This document shows, piece by piece, positions 34,278-44,137 of a DNA stretch of 64,000 nt. Position numbers and translations under genes: made by a program. A model generated the notes under the pieces. The model saw nothing but the letters and a program-made list of their open reading frames with translations, did not search any database and was not told the DNA's origin. The DNA is from Polymorphobacter fuscus (GTDB lineage: Bacteria; Pseudomonadota; Alphaproteobacteria; Sphingomonadales; Sphingomonadaceae), in the NCBI RefSeq assembly GCF_011927825.1, contig NZ_JAATJI010000001.1, positions 992,001 to 1,056,000 on the forward strand, in the 5' to 3' direction. Every line of letters starts with the position of its first letter. Position 1 is the stretch's first letter.

Positions 34278-37241
34278 ATGACGCATGCGATGCTGACCAT
34301 AGCCGCCCGGATCCCGGTCGACCGCGTCGACGCCGCGCGCGCATTGCTCGATGGGCTCGGCAACCCGGCCGGCCCGATCGGCGCACTGATCGCCGGCGGC
34401 GATGGCGAGGCGTTCGTGCACTTCGCCAGCCTGCACGCCCTTCCGTCGCATTTGCCCGACCACGCCTTCATCGTCGGCGAACTGTCCGCCGATGGCGACG
34501 CCGACACCGTGCTCGAAACGCTCGCTGCTCGCGCCGGGCCGATGCTGCTGCCGGTGTTCCGGATCGCCGACCCCGAACTTGCCCTCGCCGGGCTGGCGGG
34601 CTTTCTCAAAGGCCATGTTGTCCCCATCGGCCATGGCCTGTTCGACCGGCCGGGCCTTGCCTTTTCGGGCGTCCCCGGCCTCACCGTCACCCGCATCCAG
34701 CAGGAAGACGCGCTTGCCGAAAAAGTTGCCGGCCTGCTCGCGCATCCCGACGATTTCGTCTCGGCACTGGCCAGTCTCGATCACGTCAAGCGGGCCCTTG
34801 CCGCCGACCCCGAATGGCGCTGGGCGCTGGAAGCGCCGCCGCCGCCCCCCGCCGCGCCGGCAAAGGAACCGGGCCTTGTCGGCAAGATCGTCGCGCTCGC
34901 GCCCTCGCTGGTCACGACCTTCCTGTGGCCGCTGCTGCTCGTCGCCGCGCTGGTGTCGCTGTGGATCGCCTGGCCCGCCGTGCCCTGGTCGCTGACCGTC
35001 GCCATCCGCTTTGTGCTGCTCACGGCGGCGCTGGTGCTGCTGATGACGCTGGTGGTGGTCGGGCTTGCCTATACCGAATTCCGCCGCGGCGAGGACCGTG
35101 ACTGGACCTCCGAAGCCGCGCCGACGCTCGATCAGGCACAGCGCATGTTCGCGCACGAAAACGCCCCCGGCTATGCCCATAACCACATGATGTCGCACAC
35201 GGTCCGCAAGCCGGGGGCGCTGCGCTTTGTCACCATCCGCCTCGCCTTCTGGGCGATTGCCCGGCTGACGGCGCTCAACCCCCGTCCGGGCCATCTCGGC
35301 GACATCGGCACCATCCATTTCGCCCGCTGGGTCACGCTTCCCGGCACCCGCGACACGATCTTCTTTTCCAATTTCGGCGGCAGCTGGGAAAGCTATCTCG
35401 AAGATTTCATCACCCGCGCGAACGAAGGGCTGACCGGCGTCTGGTCGAACACCATCGGCTTCCCGCGCACCCGCAACCTGTTCATGGATGGCGCCACCGA
35501 CGGCGAACGTTTCAAGCGCTTCGCCCGGCAAAGCATGGCCTATACGCCCTTCTGGTACAGCGCCTATCCGACGCTGACGACCGCCAATATCCGCACCAAT
35601 GCCCTCATCCGGCGCGGCCTGCAGGCGCGCACCGAATCCGAGGCGACGGAATGGCTGTCGCTGTTCGGATCGAGCCCGCGCCCGGCCGCCAAGCTCGACA
35701 CCACCCAGATCCAGAGCATCGTCTTCGGCGGGCTGGGCTTCAAGCCAGAAGGCCGGCTGCTCACCCTGCGCTTCGGCGCCGATGTCGCCGCCAATGTCGC
35801 GGCGCTCGGCGCGCTGCTGCCGCACCTCAGCTTCAACGACGGCCGCTATATCGAGGCGGAGGCGGTGATCACCCTGGCGCTGGCACCGACCGGCCTCGAA
35901 AAGCTCGGGCTGCCGGCCGAAGCGATGGACAGCTTCCCCGCCGCCTTCCGCCTCGGCATGTGTGGCATCGGCCGCGACCGCATCCTGCTCGATGACCCGA
36001 CCTGCGCCGAATGGTGGTGGGACAAAAACGCCGTCGATGCAGCGCTGCTGGTCTATGGCGACACCATCGATGCCGTCGCCCGGTTGTGCAGCTGGATCGA
36101 TACGCAGGTCGCCGCCGCCGGCGCGGTCGTCGACCGGATCGACCTGTCCGCGGTGGGCGACAAGCTGACCGACCGCAAGGAGCCCTTCGGCTTTGTCGAC
36201 GGCGTCTCGCAACCGGCGATCCGCGGCACCTATCGCGGCCTGCGCAATGCCGACCCCATCCACCTCGTCGAACCGGGGGAGATCATCCTCGGCTACCCCG
36301 ACAACCGCGGCAGCATCCCGCCCGGGCCCCTGCTCGATGCCCGCTTCGACCCCGACATGATGCTGCCGATCGCCGGGGCGAGCCATGGCTTTGCCGACGC
36401 CATCAAGTCGAACCCGCGCATGATCGGCTTCAACGGCAGCTACCTCGTCATCCGCCAGCTCGAACAGGATGCCGACGGCTTCTGGGACTATTGCCGGCGC
36501 CAGGCCGAAACCTTCGCGTCGCGCTTTCCGGCACCCGCCATCTGCGACGCCGAATTCATCGCCGCCAAGATGATGGGGCGCTGGACCGACGGCAGTTCGC
36601 TGGTGCGCAATCCCTATATGTCGGCGACCCGACTCAAGCAGCTCTATGGCTCGGACAGCGCGGCGGCGACGATGCGCGAGTCGGCAAAGCCCGAAAATGC
36701 CGAGGCAGCACCTGTCCAGCCGGGAGACCGCGTCGGCACGGCAACGTCGAAGATGCGTCCACCGCAACCCGACAATGATTTCCTGTTCGGCACCGAGGAC
36801 CCGCAGGGGCTGCGCTGCCCCTATGGCTCGCACGTCCGGCGCGCCAACCCGCGCGACAGCCTCAGCCCCGGATCGATGGAGCAGGTCGATATCACCAACC
36901 GCCACCGCATCCTGCGCATCGGCCGCGGCTTTGCCGCAAACGGCGACCGCAAGTCCGGGCTGATGTTCATGTGCCTCAACGGCGATATCGAACGCCAGTT
37001 CGAATTCATCCAGCAGACCTGGATGGGCAGCACCAAATTCCACGGCCTCGACGCCGAAACCGATCCCATCGCCGTCACCGGCCTGCCCGGCACCAACGGC
37101 TTCACCGTGCCGGTCCGCACCGGCCCGGTGGCGCTTGCGCCGATGCCGCGCTTCATCACGTTGCGCGGCGGCGGCTATTTCTTCGTCCCCGGCCGCCAGC
37201 TGATCCGCTACCTCGCGTCGGGCAGCGTGCTGACGCTTTGA
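34278..37241 (+). CDS. Membrane-anchored multidomain protein with C-terminal DyP-type heme peroxidase
   Basis: 987 residues, about twice the length of a normal DyP. Residues 1-175 look like a ferredoxin-like alpha/beta domain; a Pro-rich stretch precedes two membrane helices (about 210-232 and 241-265); a third domain at about 300-440 contains IGTIHFARWVTLPG and FFSNFGGSWESYLEDFI; the DyP part covers about 480-987. Heme-site residues are present: GFVDG with distal Asp641, the proximal His852 in CPYGSHVRRANPR, distal Arg880 in RILRIG, followed by LMFMCLNGDIERQFEFIQQTWM. It would use peroxide, or make one, at the membrane. Directly follows the P450 gene. An oxygenase or peroxidase acting on lipids is my inference. 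Confidence 0.88.
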   Translation: MTHAMLTIAARIPVDRVDAARALLDGLGNPAGPIGALIAGGDGEAFVHFASLHALPSHLPDHAFIVGELSADGDADTVLETLAARAGPMLLPVFRIADPELALAGLAGFLKGHVVPIGHGLFDRPGLAFSGVPGLTVTRIQQEDALAEKVAGLLAHPDDFVSALASLDHVKRALAADPEWRWALEAPPPPPAAPAKEPGLVGKIVALAPSLVTTFLWPLLLVAALVSLWIAWPAVPWSLTVAIRFVLLTAALVLLMTLVVVGLAYTEFRRGEDRDWTSEAAPTLDQAQRMFAHENAPGYAHNHMMSHTVRKPGALRFVTIRLAFWAIARLTALNPRPGHLGDIGTIHFARWVTLPGTRDTIFFSNFGGSWESYLEDFITRANEGLTGVWSNTIGFPRTRNLFMDGATDGERFKRFARQSMAYTPFWYSAYPTLTTANIRTNALIRRGLQARTESEATEWLSLFGSSPRPAAKLDTTQIQSIVFGGLGFKPEGRLLTLRFGADVAANVAALGALLPHLSFNDGRYIEAEAVITLALAPTGLEKLGLPAEAMDSFPAAFRLGMCGIGRDRILLDDPTCAEWWWDKNAVDAALLVYGDTIDAVARLCSWIDTQVAAAGAVVDRIDLSAVGDKLTDRKEPFGFVDGVSQPAIRGTYRGLRNADPIHLVEPGEIILGYPDNRGSIPPGPLLDARFDPDMMLPIAGASHGFADAIKSNPRMIGFNGSYLVIRQLEQDADGFWDYCRRQAETFASRFPAPAICDAEFIAAKMMGRWTDGSSLVRNPYMSATRLKQLYGSDSAAATMRESAKPENAEAAPVQPGDRVGTATSKMRPPQPDNDFLFGTEDPQGLRCPYGSHVRRANPRDSLSPGSMEQVDITNRHRILRIGRGFAANGDRKSGLMFMCLNGDIERQFEFIQQTWMGSTKFHGLDAETDPIAVTGLPGTNGFTVPVRTGPVALAPMPRFITLRGGGYFFVPGRQLIRYLASGSVLTL

Positions 37242-37297
37242 GGCTAGCAACGCCGAATCGAAGAGCTCGCTCATGAGCGAGATTGTTTGGACAGCGA

Positions 37298-38359
37298 TCA
37301 GGGAATCAACCGGTCCGCCCGCAGCGTCTCGAACAGCGCATAAAATGCATCATCCGTCGGTTGATACGCCGTGAAACCCAGCCGCCGGCTCTTGCCCATG
37401 TCGGTCACCACCTCGATCGGCCGGCCCAGATCGGCGTCGGTATGCCAGGGCGAAGCCAGCCGCGTCAGCTCGGGCTCGGCCAGCCCGTGCCGCGCCGCAA
37501 TCTCCCGCCACAGCCCGGCATCATCGGCCATCTGCGTCTCGAGCGGCCGCACGACGCCGTCGAATTCCTCCGCCTTCACCCCGAACCAGTCCGCAATACG
37601 TCCCCACATCCAGCTCCAGCGGAAGACGTCGCCGTTGACGACGTTGAAGGCCTGGTCGCGCGCCGCCGGTGTCGTCGTCGCCCACAGCATGTGGCGGGCC
37701 AGCAGCCGCGCGTCGGTCATGTCGGTCAGCCCGTGCCACTGCACCGCCGAGCCGGGAAAGCGGAACGGCCGCCCGGTTTCCCGGCACAGCACCGCATAGG
37801 CCGCCAGCGTCGTCCCCATGTTCATGGCATTGCCGACCGCCTTGCCGATGATCGTGTGCGGGCGGTGAACGCTCCAGCCGAAGCCGTCGCGCGCGGCCGC
37901 TTCGAACACTTCGTCTTCCTGGGCGTAGTAGAAATTCTCCACGTCGAGCCGCGCCTGTTCCTCGCGGAACGGCGTTTGCGGCAGGACGCCCTGGCCATAG
38001 GCCTCGAACGGCCCGAGATAATGTTTGAGGCCGGTGACCAGCGCCACATGCCGCACGCTGCCAGCCGGCCGCAGCGCATCGAGCAAATTGCGCACCATGG
38101 CGCCGTTGACGCGGATATTCTCGGCTTCGCTCGCCTGCCGCGACCAGGTGGCGATGAACACCGCGTCCGGCGCCACCCCGGCCAGCGCCGCCGCCAGCCC
38201 CGCCGGATCCTGCAGGTCGGCCGCCACCGGCGTCACCCCCGGCTGCGGCAGCGGCCGGCGCGCCAGGCCATGCACGGCCCAACCTTCCGTCGCCAACAGC
38301 TGCGCCGTGGCGCTGCCGACGATCCCGCTGGTGCCGACGACGAGTGCGGTTCCGGCCAT
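37298..38359 (-). CDS. PRISE-family (progesterone 5-beta-reductase/iridoid synthase-like) enone reductase
   Basis: 353 residues. The NADPH motif is VVGTSGIVGSATA; the PRISE signatures TGLKHYLGPFEAYG (with the catalytic Lys) and VENFYYAQEDEVF (with the catalytic Tyr) are clear. HRPHTIIGKAVGNAMNMGT and QAFNVVNGDVFRWSWMWGRIA further match. PRISE enzymes are SDR-like proteins that reduce C=C bonds of enones with NADPH. I chose ATG at 38359 because AAGGA lies seven bases upstream; ATG and TTG codons a few residues earlier are possible. Last gene of a minus-strand run AraC, poxB, zinc finger, PRISE. Confidence 0.88.
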   Translation of the reverse strand: MAGTALVVGTSGIVGSATAQLLATEGWAVHGLARRPLPQPGVTPVAADLQDPAGLAAALAGVAPDAVFIATWSRQASEAENIRVNGAMVRNLLDALRPAGSVRHVALVTGLKHYLGPFEAYGQGVLPQTPFREEQARLDVENFYYAQEDEVFEAAARDGFGWSVHRPHTIIGKAVGNAMNMGTTLAAYAVLCRETGRPFRFPGSAVQWHGLTDMTDARLLARHMLWATTTPAARDQAFNVVNGDVFRWSWMWGRIADWFGVKAEEFDGVVRPLETQMADDAGLWREIAARHGLAEPELTRLASPWHTDADLGRPIEVVTDMGKSRRLGFTAYQPTDDAFYALFETLRADRLIP

Positions 38360-38443
38360 TGCAAAGTCCTTCATCAATTCGTCGTCGTACGGCGCGATGG
38401 CACGCGCGCCTAATCTTAACCGCGACCCTGCGACAATGCGGTG

Positions 38444-38791
38444 CTAGCGCGCCTCGAGCTGCGCCATCCAGTCGGCCGGAACGGCGCCCGCCGGTCCCGG
38501 CGTCGGTTGCGACCGCGGGTGACTGGTCGGCGGCGCCAGCGCTACGCCGCGCACTTCGGCGTCGAGCGCATAGTTCCAGAACCAGTCCTCGCCCGGCTCG
38601 AACGACTGCATCACGGCGTGGCCGGTGGCGTGAAAATGCGCCGTCGCGTGACGGCCCAGCGACTGGTCGCAGCAGCCGACATGGCCGCAGGCGGCGCAGC
38701 GGCGCAGGTGGAACCACCAGTTGCCGTTCGCCGTGCATTCGACACATCCGGGGCCCGAAGGCGGCGCCGCCGGGTTGATATCCCTGGTCAT
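38444..38791 (-). CDS. UBP-type zinc-finger protein
   Basis: 115 residues. The zinc-binding UBP finger spans about 15-75: CVECTANGNWWFHLRRC, CGHVGCCDQSLGRHATAHFHATGHAVMQSFEPGEDWFWNY. Bacterial proteins of this size have the finger alone; ubiquitin is absent, so the ligand is unknown. The C-terminal 35 residues are Pro/Ala-rich. ATG preceded by GGGAGGGATGCG. It lies 21 bases after poxB and is probably co-transcribed with it. Confidence 0.92.
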   Translation of the reverse strand: MTRDINPAAPPSGPGCVECTANGNWWFHLRRCAACGHVGCCDQSLGRHATAHFHATGHAVMQSFEPGEDWFWNYALDAEVRGVALAPPTSHPRSQPTPGPAGAVPADWMAQLEAR

Positions 38792-38812
38792 CGCATCCCT
38801 CCCATGCCCGTT

Positions 38813-40534
38813 TCAGCGCAAATTGGTGCGCGCCAGTTCCAGGATCTCGTCGCCGCGGCCGTTGAGGATCGCCTTGATCATGTAGAGGCTGAAGCCCTTG
38901 ACCTGCCTGGCCTCGATCGACGGCGGCAGCGTCAGTTCCTGCGGCGCCGTCTTCACCGCCACCAGCGCCGGGCCATCATGGGCGAAGGCCCGGGTCAACG
39001 CCGCCGCGATCTCGGCCGATTCGGTGACGTTGATGCCCAGCACCCCCGCCGCTTGCGCGATCATCGCGAAATCGGGGTTGGCCAGCTTCACATTGTCGTC
39101 GAGGAAGCCTCCGGCCTTTTGTTCCAGCGCGACAAAGCCCAGTTCGCCATTGTCGAAAATGACGATCTTGACCGGCAGCTTCAACTGCCCGAGCGACAGC
39201 AGGTCACCCATCGACATGGCGAAGCCGCCGTCCCCCGAAAGCGCGATGACCTGCCGGCCGGGATGCGCCGCCTGCGCCCCGATCGCCTGCGCCATGGCAT
39301 TGGCCATCGACCCGTGGTTGCCCGAAAACAGCAGCCGGCGGCGGCCGTTGACGGCAAGATAGCGCGCCGCCCACACGGTCGGCGTCCCGACATCGGCGGA
39401 AATGATCGCGTCGTCGCTGGCGAGTTCGCTGACCAGCTGTGCCAGATATTGCGGATGGATCGGCCGCCCCGGCGCCGACGGCCGCGCCAGATCGTCGAGC
39501 CCCTTTCGCGCCTCGCGGTAATGCGCGACCGCCTTGTCGAGAAAACCCCGGTCGTCGCGGCGCTCCAGCCGCGGCAGCAGCGCCGCGATGGTTTCCCCGA
39601 CATCGCCGACGATGCCGAGTTCGAGCGGCGCGCGCTTGCCGAGCTGCGACGGGTCGCGGTCGACCTGCACGACCCTGGCATTGGCGGGGTAGAAATCACG
39701 ATAGGGAAAGTCGCTGCCCAGCATCAGCAGCAGGTCGCAATTCTCCATCGCCTGGTAACCCGACGAAAATCCGATGAAACCGGTCATGCCGACGTCGAAG
39801 GGATTGTCCCATTCCAGATACTCCTTGCCGCGCAGGGCATGGACGATCGGCGCCCCCAGCCGGTCGGCGAGCGCCACCACCGCATCATGCTGGCCGGCAC
39901 AGCCGCTGCCGCACAGCAGGGTCACGGCATCGGCCTGCGCCAGCAACCCCGCCAGCCGGTCGATGTCGTCGGCGCAGGGCACCAGCCGCGGGGCATTCAG
40001 CGCCGGAAAGGCCCCGGTTGCTGCCTTGGGCGCCGGCAGCAGCGCGACATCGCCCGGCACCACGATCACCGCCACGCCGCGCTTGCCGATCGCGGCGCGC
40101 ATCGCCCGGTGCAGCACTTCGGGCATCTGCGCCGGGTTGGTGACCAGTTCGACGAAATGGCTGCACTCGCGGAACAATTCCTGAGGATGCGTCTCCTGGA
40201 AATAGCCCAGCCCGATTTCCGACGACGGAATGTGCGCGGCGATCGCCAGCACCGGCACATGGTTGCGATGGCAGTCGAACAGCCCGTTGATGAGATGGAG
40301 ATTGCCCGGCCCACAGCTGCCGGCGCACACCGCCAGTTCGCCCGTCAGCGCCGCTTCGGCACCGGCGGCAAAGGCCGCGACCTCCTCGTGCCGGGTCATC
40401 ATCCAGTCGATCCGCCCCAGCGTGCGCAGCGACTCATTCAGCCCGTTGAGGCTGTCCCCCGTCACCCCCCAGATCCGCCGCACGCCGGCGTTGGCCAGGG
40501 TCAGGGCGATGATGTCGGCGATGTTGCTGGCCAT
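38813..40534 (-). CDS. poxB: Pyruvate dehydrogenase (quinone)/PoxB-type thiamine diphosphate enzyme
   Basis: 573 residues, like E. coli PoxB (572). The N-terminal thiamine-diphosphate domain has the activating Glu in [14 protein letters not shown]; the pyrimidine and phosphate-binding parts are conserved, with the TPP motif [31 protein letters not shown] (C-terminal third). FAD-binding features such as [11 protein letters not shown] are present. PoxB oxidises pyruvate to acetate and CO2, passing electrons to ubiquinone at the membrane. The C-terminus ([36 protein letters not shown]) resembles the PoxB membrane-binding tail. An AraC regulator gene lies directly upstream. Confidence 0.92.
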   Translation of the reverse strand: MASNIADIIALTLANAGVRRIWGVTGDSLNGLNESLRTLGRIDWMMTRHEEVAAFAAGAEAALTGELAVCAGSCGPGNLHLINGLFDCHRNHVPVLAIAAHIPSSEIGLGYFQETHPQELFRECSHFVELVTNPAQMPEVLHRAMRAAIGKRGVAVIVVPGDVALLPAPKAATGAFPALNAPRLVPCADDIDRLAGLLAQADAVTLLCGSGCAGQHDAVVALADRLGAPIVHALRGKEYLEWDNPFDVGMTGFIGFSSGYQAMENCDLLLMLGSDFPYRDFYPANARVVQVDRDPSQLGKRAPLELGIVGDVGETIAALLPRLERRDDRGFLDKAVAHYREARKGLDDLARPSAPGRPIHPQYLAQLVSELASDDAIISADVGTPTVWAARYLAVNGRRRLLFSGNHGSMANAMAQAIGAQAAHPGRQVIALSGDGGFAMSMGDLLSLGQLKLPVKIVIFDNGELGFVALEQKAGGFLDDNVKLANPDFAMIAQAAGVLGINVTESAEIAAALTRAFAHDGPALVAVKTAPQELTLPPSIEARQVKGFSLYMIKAILNGRGDEILELARTNLR

Positions 40535-40570
40535 GGGGCGGATCCTTCGTTGGCGTGGCTGTCGTGGCGA

Positions 40571-41083
40571 TCAGGCCGGCTGCTGCCACGTCCGCCGCCA
40601 CGACAGGGGCGCTGTCCCGACATGGCGGCGGAACAGGCGGGACAGGTGCGCCTGGTCGGCCAGCCCCGCAGCGCCGGCGATGGTAGCCAGACTCCAGTCC
40701 GTCGTCAGCATCAGCGACTGGACATGGCGGATGCGACGGCGCGTGACATATCCATGCGGCGTATCCCCGGTGCTCGCCTTGAACGCCCGGCACAGATGCC
40801 CGGGGCTCACCCGGACCAGCGCCGCCAGTTCGGCGACGCTGATCGCGCGCTTCAGATTGGCGGCGACATGGCGGTCGATCGACCGCAGCTGCCACGGCGC
40901 CAGCCCGCCGCTGCGGCACTGCGGCACCGGCGCCGGCGCGGCCACCGTCGCCAGCAGTTCCGACAGCCGCGCCAGGCAATCGCGCACCGCATCGATATCG
41001 TCATCCAGCGCCGCGGCGGCGCCGGCCACCAGGCTGGCGGGATGGGCACTGCGCATATCGAACGCGACGGCGCGGCTGGCCAT
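40571..41083 (-). CDS. AraC family transcriptional regulator, short form
   Basis: 170 residues. The last 100 form the AraC double helix-turn-helix (LRSIDRHVAANLKRAISVAELAALVRVSPGHLCRAFKASTGDTPHGYVTRRRIRHVQSLMLTTDWSLATIAGAAGLADQAHLSRLFRRHVG in outline). The N-terminal part (about 60 residues) is too short for a cupin sensor. Start at 41083 because GGAG lies eight bases upstream; the frame allows an ATG 19 codons earlier. It is 36 bases ahead of poxB on the same strand, so it is a likely local regulator of poxB, zinc finger and PRISE genes. Confidence 0.85.
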   Translation of the reverse strand: MASRAVAFDMRSAHPASLVAGAAAALDDDIDAVRDCLARLSELLATVAAPAPVPQCRSGGLAPWQLRSIDRHVAANLKRAISVAELAALVRVSPGHLCRAFKASTGDTPHGYVTRRRIRHVQSLMLTTDWSLATIAGAAGLADQAHLSRLFRRHVGTAPLSWRRTWQQPA

Positions 41084-41200
41084 GGTGATCTCCGGAGGCG
41101 ACATGGCCGTGATGATAGGCAAGGTCGCGCATGGCTCCATTGAACAGCGGTTGAGACCGGCTATTGCTTGGGTCGCGTGCCGCCATACCGAAGGATAGGC

Positions 41201-41833
41201 TCAGGCAGGCGTCGCCAGCCCCTCGCGCACCAGTGCTTCCCAGCACCGCACCAGGTCGGCCAGCGACCGTGTCCCCATCTTGCGCATGACGCTCGAGCGA
41301 TGCAGCTTGACGGTGATTTCCTGGATGCCGAGTTCGCCGGCGACCTGCTTGTTCATCAACCCCGAACAGACCAGCGCGATCACCTGCCGCTCCCGCGCCG
41401 TCAGCCGTTCGTACCGTGCCTGCAGGTCCTGCGACCCCGCCTCGGTTTCGCGCCGGGCGCGGTCGCGTGCCAGCGCCGCGCCGACCGCATCGAGCATGTC
41501 CTGGTCACGGAACGGCTTGGCGAGGAAATCGACGGCGCCGGCCTTCATCGCCTGCACCGTCATCGGAATGTCGCCATGCCCGGTCATGAACACGATCGGC
41601 ACATGGTCGCCGCGCGCCTGCAGGATCGCCTGGAACTCCAGCCCGCCGATCTGCGGCATGCGGATATCGACGACCATGCAGCCGGCACCCGCGGGCCATC
41701 CCGATTGCAGGATCGCCTGCGCTGAACCATGGACCACGGTGCGCATGCCGACCGAGCGGAACAGGCTGTCGAGCGACCGCGTGACCATCTCGTCATCGTC
41801 GATGATGACCACCAGCGGCGTGTCGTCAGTCAT
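41201..41833 (-). CDS. FixJ/NarL-type response regulator
   Basis: 210 residues. Receiver domain at about 7-120 with IDDDE acidic pocket, phospho-acceptor Asp in VVDIRMPQIGG, and Lys in FLAKPFRDQDM. The LuxR-type output domain (about 140-205) contains LTARERQVIALVCSGLMNKQVAGELGIQEITVKLHRSSVMRKMG. This is the FixJ/TtrR/TodT layout. No histidine kinase is adjacent. A single-domain regulator of the same receiver type lies divergently at 41978..42358, so the two may be controlled together from the 144-base gap. Confidence 0.92.
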   Translation of the reverse strand: MTDDTPLVVIIDDDEMVTRSLDSLFRSVGMRTVVHGSAQAILQSGWPAGAGCMVVDIRMPQIGGLEFQAILQARGDHVPIVFMTGHGDIPMTVQAMKAGAVDFLAKPFRDQDMLDAVGAALARDRARRETEAGSQDLQARYERLTARERQVIALVCSGLMNKQVAGELGIQEITVKLHRSSVMRKMGTRSLADLVRCWEALVREGLATPA

Positions 41834-41977
41834 CCCGGTAGGTCCGCATTGTCATTCCGCTCCCGTTTCGGGGCCTACAAAGCACAGGCCCAAACCATAG
41901 GATAGGTGCCACGCGCACGGCGATGACCTAAAAGCCCATGGCGCGACATCCTTCGACGCACCACCGGATTCCTGTGC

Positions 41978-42358
41978 ATGACACCCGACCTGGCCATAGC
42001 GATCGTCGATGACGATGCCCTTGTCCGGGCCGGGATGAGCAGCCTGATCCGTTCGCTCGACCTGTCGGCCACGACCTTCGCCTCGGCAGAGGATTTTCTT
42101 GCCGGCAACACCCATGGCTTCAGTTGCGTCATCTCCGACGTGCAGATGCCGGGCATGTCGGGGCTCGACCTGCAGCGGGCGCTGCAGGTCCGCGACGCAG
42201 GCCTGCCGATCATCCTGATGACGGCATTCCCCGAAGCGCGGGTGCGGCTGCAAGCGCTCGACCAGGGTGCCGCCGGCTTCATCGAAAAACCCTGCGATCC
42301 CGACGCGCTGATCGTCACGCTCGAAGCCGCGCTCGCCAGCGGCCGCCGGGCGCGCTGA
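41978..42358 (+). CDS. Single-domain response regulator, FixJ-like receiver
   Basis: 126 residues consisting only of a receiver: IVDDDALVRAGM, phospho-acceptor Asp in VISDVQMPGMSGLDL, the switch Thr in MTAFPEA, and Lys in FIEKPCDPDAL. No DNA-binding part. Such stand-alone receivers act as phosphate sinks, competitors or connectors. It is divergent from the full FixJ-type regulator. The 285 bases after it contain no gene I can support. Confidence 0.9.
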   Translation: MTPDLAIAIVDDDALVRAGMSSLIRSLDLSATTFASAEDFLAGNTHGFSCVISDVQMPGMSGLDLQRALQVRDAGLPIILMTAFPEARVRLQALDQGAAGFIEKPCDPDALIVTLEAALASGRRAR

Positions 42359-42643
42359 CAAACACCCGGCCGGCCGCGGCAATGGTCGGAACCTTCAAGC
42401 CGCCGCACCCTGCGACAATCGCCGCGCCGCGATTCATGGTCATGTCGCGTCGACGCCGGCGTCTCCGTCGCCCCCCACCGATCGCCGGCGTCACCCACTG
42501 CCAGGCCGCACCGCACGCCATGCGGCGCCATGACCGGCATGACGAACGCGGTGCCGATCGCCATGGCGCCGAAACGCGTGAACCGGACGCATGCTTGCCA
42601 CACGCCGGTCGCTCGACCGCGGCAGCTTTGCGCCGCGACCGGC

Positions 42644-44074
42644 CTAGCCCATAAGTTCGCGCACGTCGGTCAGCCGGCCGGTCACCGCCGCCGCGGCCGC
42701 CATGGCCGGGGACAGCAGATGGGTGCGCGCACCGACACCCTGCCGGCCGACGAAATTACGGTTCGAGGTGGAGGCGCAGCGTTCCCCCGCCGGCACCTGA
42801 TCGGGGTTCATCCCCAGGCACATCGAACAGCCGGGTTCGCGCCAGTCGAACCCAGCCTCGATGAAGATGCGATCGAGCCCTTCGGCCTCGGCCTGGCGCT
42901 TGACGAGGCCGGACCCCGGCACCACCAGCGCCTGACGGATGCCGGCGGCGACGCGCCGGCCCTTCGCCACCGCCGCGGCCACGCGCAGATCCTCGATACG
43001 GCTGTTGGTGCAGCTGCCGATGAAGACATTTTCCACCGGCAACCCTGCCATCGGCGTGCCCGCCGCCAGCCCCATGTACTCGAGGCTCTTCGCCGCGGCG
43101 GTGCGCTTGCCTTCGTCGGCAAAGCTGTCGGGGGCGGGCACGCGGTCACCGATCGCTACCACATCCTCGGGGCTTGTCCCCCAGGTCACCAGCGGTGAGA
43201 TACTGGCGCCGTCGATCACGACAGTCGCGTCATAGGTGGCGCCGGGGTCGGTCGGCAGCGTCCGCCACCAGGCCAGTGCAGCGTCGAGCGCCGCGCCCTT
43301 CGGCGCCCGCGGCCGCCCGGCAACATAGGCAAAGGTCTTGTCGTCCGGCGCGACCAGCCCGGCGCGCGCGCCGGCCTCGATCGCCATGTTGCAAACCGTC
43401 ATCCGGCCTTCCATGCTCATGTCGCGGATGACATCGCCGGTATATTCGATGACATAACCCGTGCCGCCGCCGGTGCCGAGCCGGGCGATGACCGCCATCG
43501 CCACATCCTTGGGAGAGATCGAGAACCCCAGGCGGCCGGTGATCCGCACCTCCATCGCCTTCGACTGGCGCAGCAGCAACGTCTGGGTGGCAAAGACATG
43601 TTCGACTTCGGACGTGCCGATGCCGAAGGCCAGCGCGCCAAAGGCACCATGGGTCGCGGTATGGCTGTCACCGCACACCAGCGTCACGCCGGGCAGGGTA
43701 AAGCCCTGTTCGGGCCCGATGACATGGACGATGCCCTGTTCAGGCGCATCGATGGCAAACATCTCGACCCCGAAGTCGCGGCAATTGGCAGTGAGCGCGT
43801 CGAGCTGCGCCTTCGACATCGGATCGAGGATCGGCAACCGGCGGCCCTCGAAGACCCGGGCCGTCGTCGGCACATTGTGGTCGGGCACGGCAAGCGTCAG
43901 ATCGGGCCGCCGCAGACGGCGCCCGGCCAGCCGAAGCGATTCAAATGCCTGCGGCGTCGTCACTTCGTGGATAAGATGACGATCGATGAAGATCAGCGCC
44001 GTCCCGTCGTCCAACCGACGAACGACATGATCATCCCAGATCTTGGCGTAAAGCGTGCGCGGCGTATCGATCAT
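42644..44074 (-). CDS. leuC: 3-isopropylmalate dehydratase large subunit LeuC
   Basis: 476 residues, normal length. LeuC isomerises 2-isopropylmalate to 3-isopropylmalate in leucine synthesis with the small subunit LeuD. The N-terminus is [38 protein letters not shown] and the 4Fe-4S ligands in IGSCTNSR and [11 protein letters not shown] are all present. The ATG at 44074 fits family starts; the frame extends 20 codons further. Neither leuD nor leuB is next to it; the neighbours are a response regulator and, 63 bases upstream on the same strand, tRNA-Gln. Confidence 0.96.
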   Translation of the reverse strand: MIDTPRTLYAKIWDDHVVRRLDDGTALIFIDRHLIHEVTTPQAFESLRLAGRRLRRPDLTLAVPDHNVPTTARVFEGRRLPILDPMSKAQLDALTANCRDFGVEMFAIDAPEQGIVHVIGPEQGFTLPGVTLVCGDSHTATHGAFGALAFGIGTSEVEHVFATQTLLLRQSKAMEVRITGRLGFSISPKDVAMAVIARLGTGGGTGYVIEYTGDVIRDMSMEGRMTVCNMAIEAGARAGLVAPDDKTFAYVAGRPRAPKGAALDAALAWWRTLPTDPGATYDATVVIDGASISPLVTWGTSPEDVVAIGDRVPAPDSFADEGKRTAAAKSLEYMGLAAGTPMAGLPVENVFIGSCTNSRIEDLRVAAAVAKGRRVAAGIRQALVVPGSGLVKRQAEAEGLDRIFIEAGFDWREPGCSMCLGMNPDQVPAGERCASTSNRNFVGRQGVGARTHLLSPAMAAAAAVTGRLTDVRELMG

Positions 44075-44137
44075 CCCCGCCTGTTGCCCCCAAAACCACG
44101 CGCCTTCAAGCGCCGGGTGCCGGGACACATCCACGTC

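Noticed and set aside
34230..37274. A 1,014-codon minus-strand open frame opposite the DyP protein
   Set aside because: No recognisable domain; the plus strand has clear heme-site motifs and a proper start. Treated as a shadow of codon bias.
42359..42643. 285-base gap between the receiver gene and leuC
   Set aside because: Short frames on both strands are Arg-rich shadows with no ribosome site or family. I see no gene, RNA or clear promoter there.
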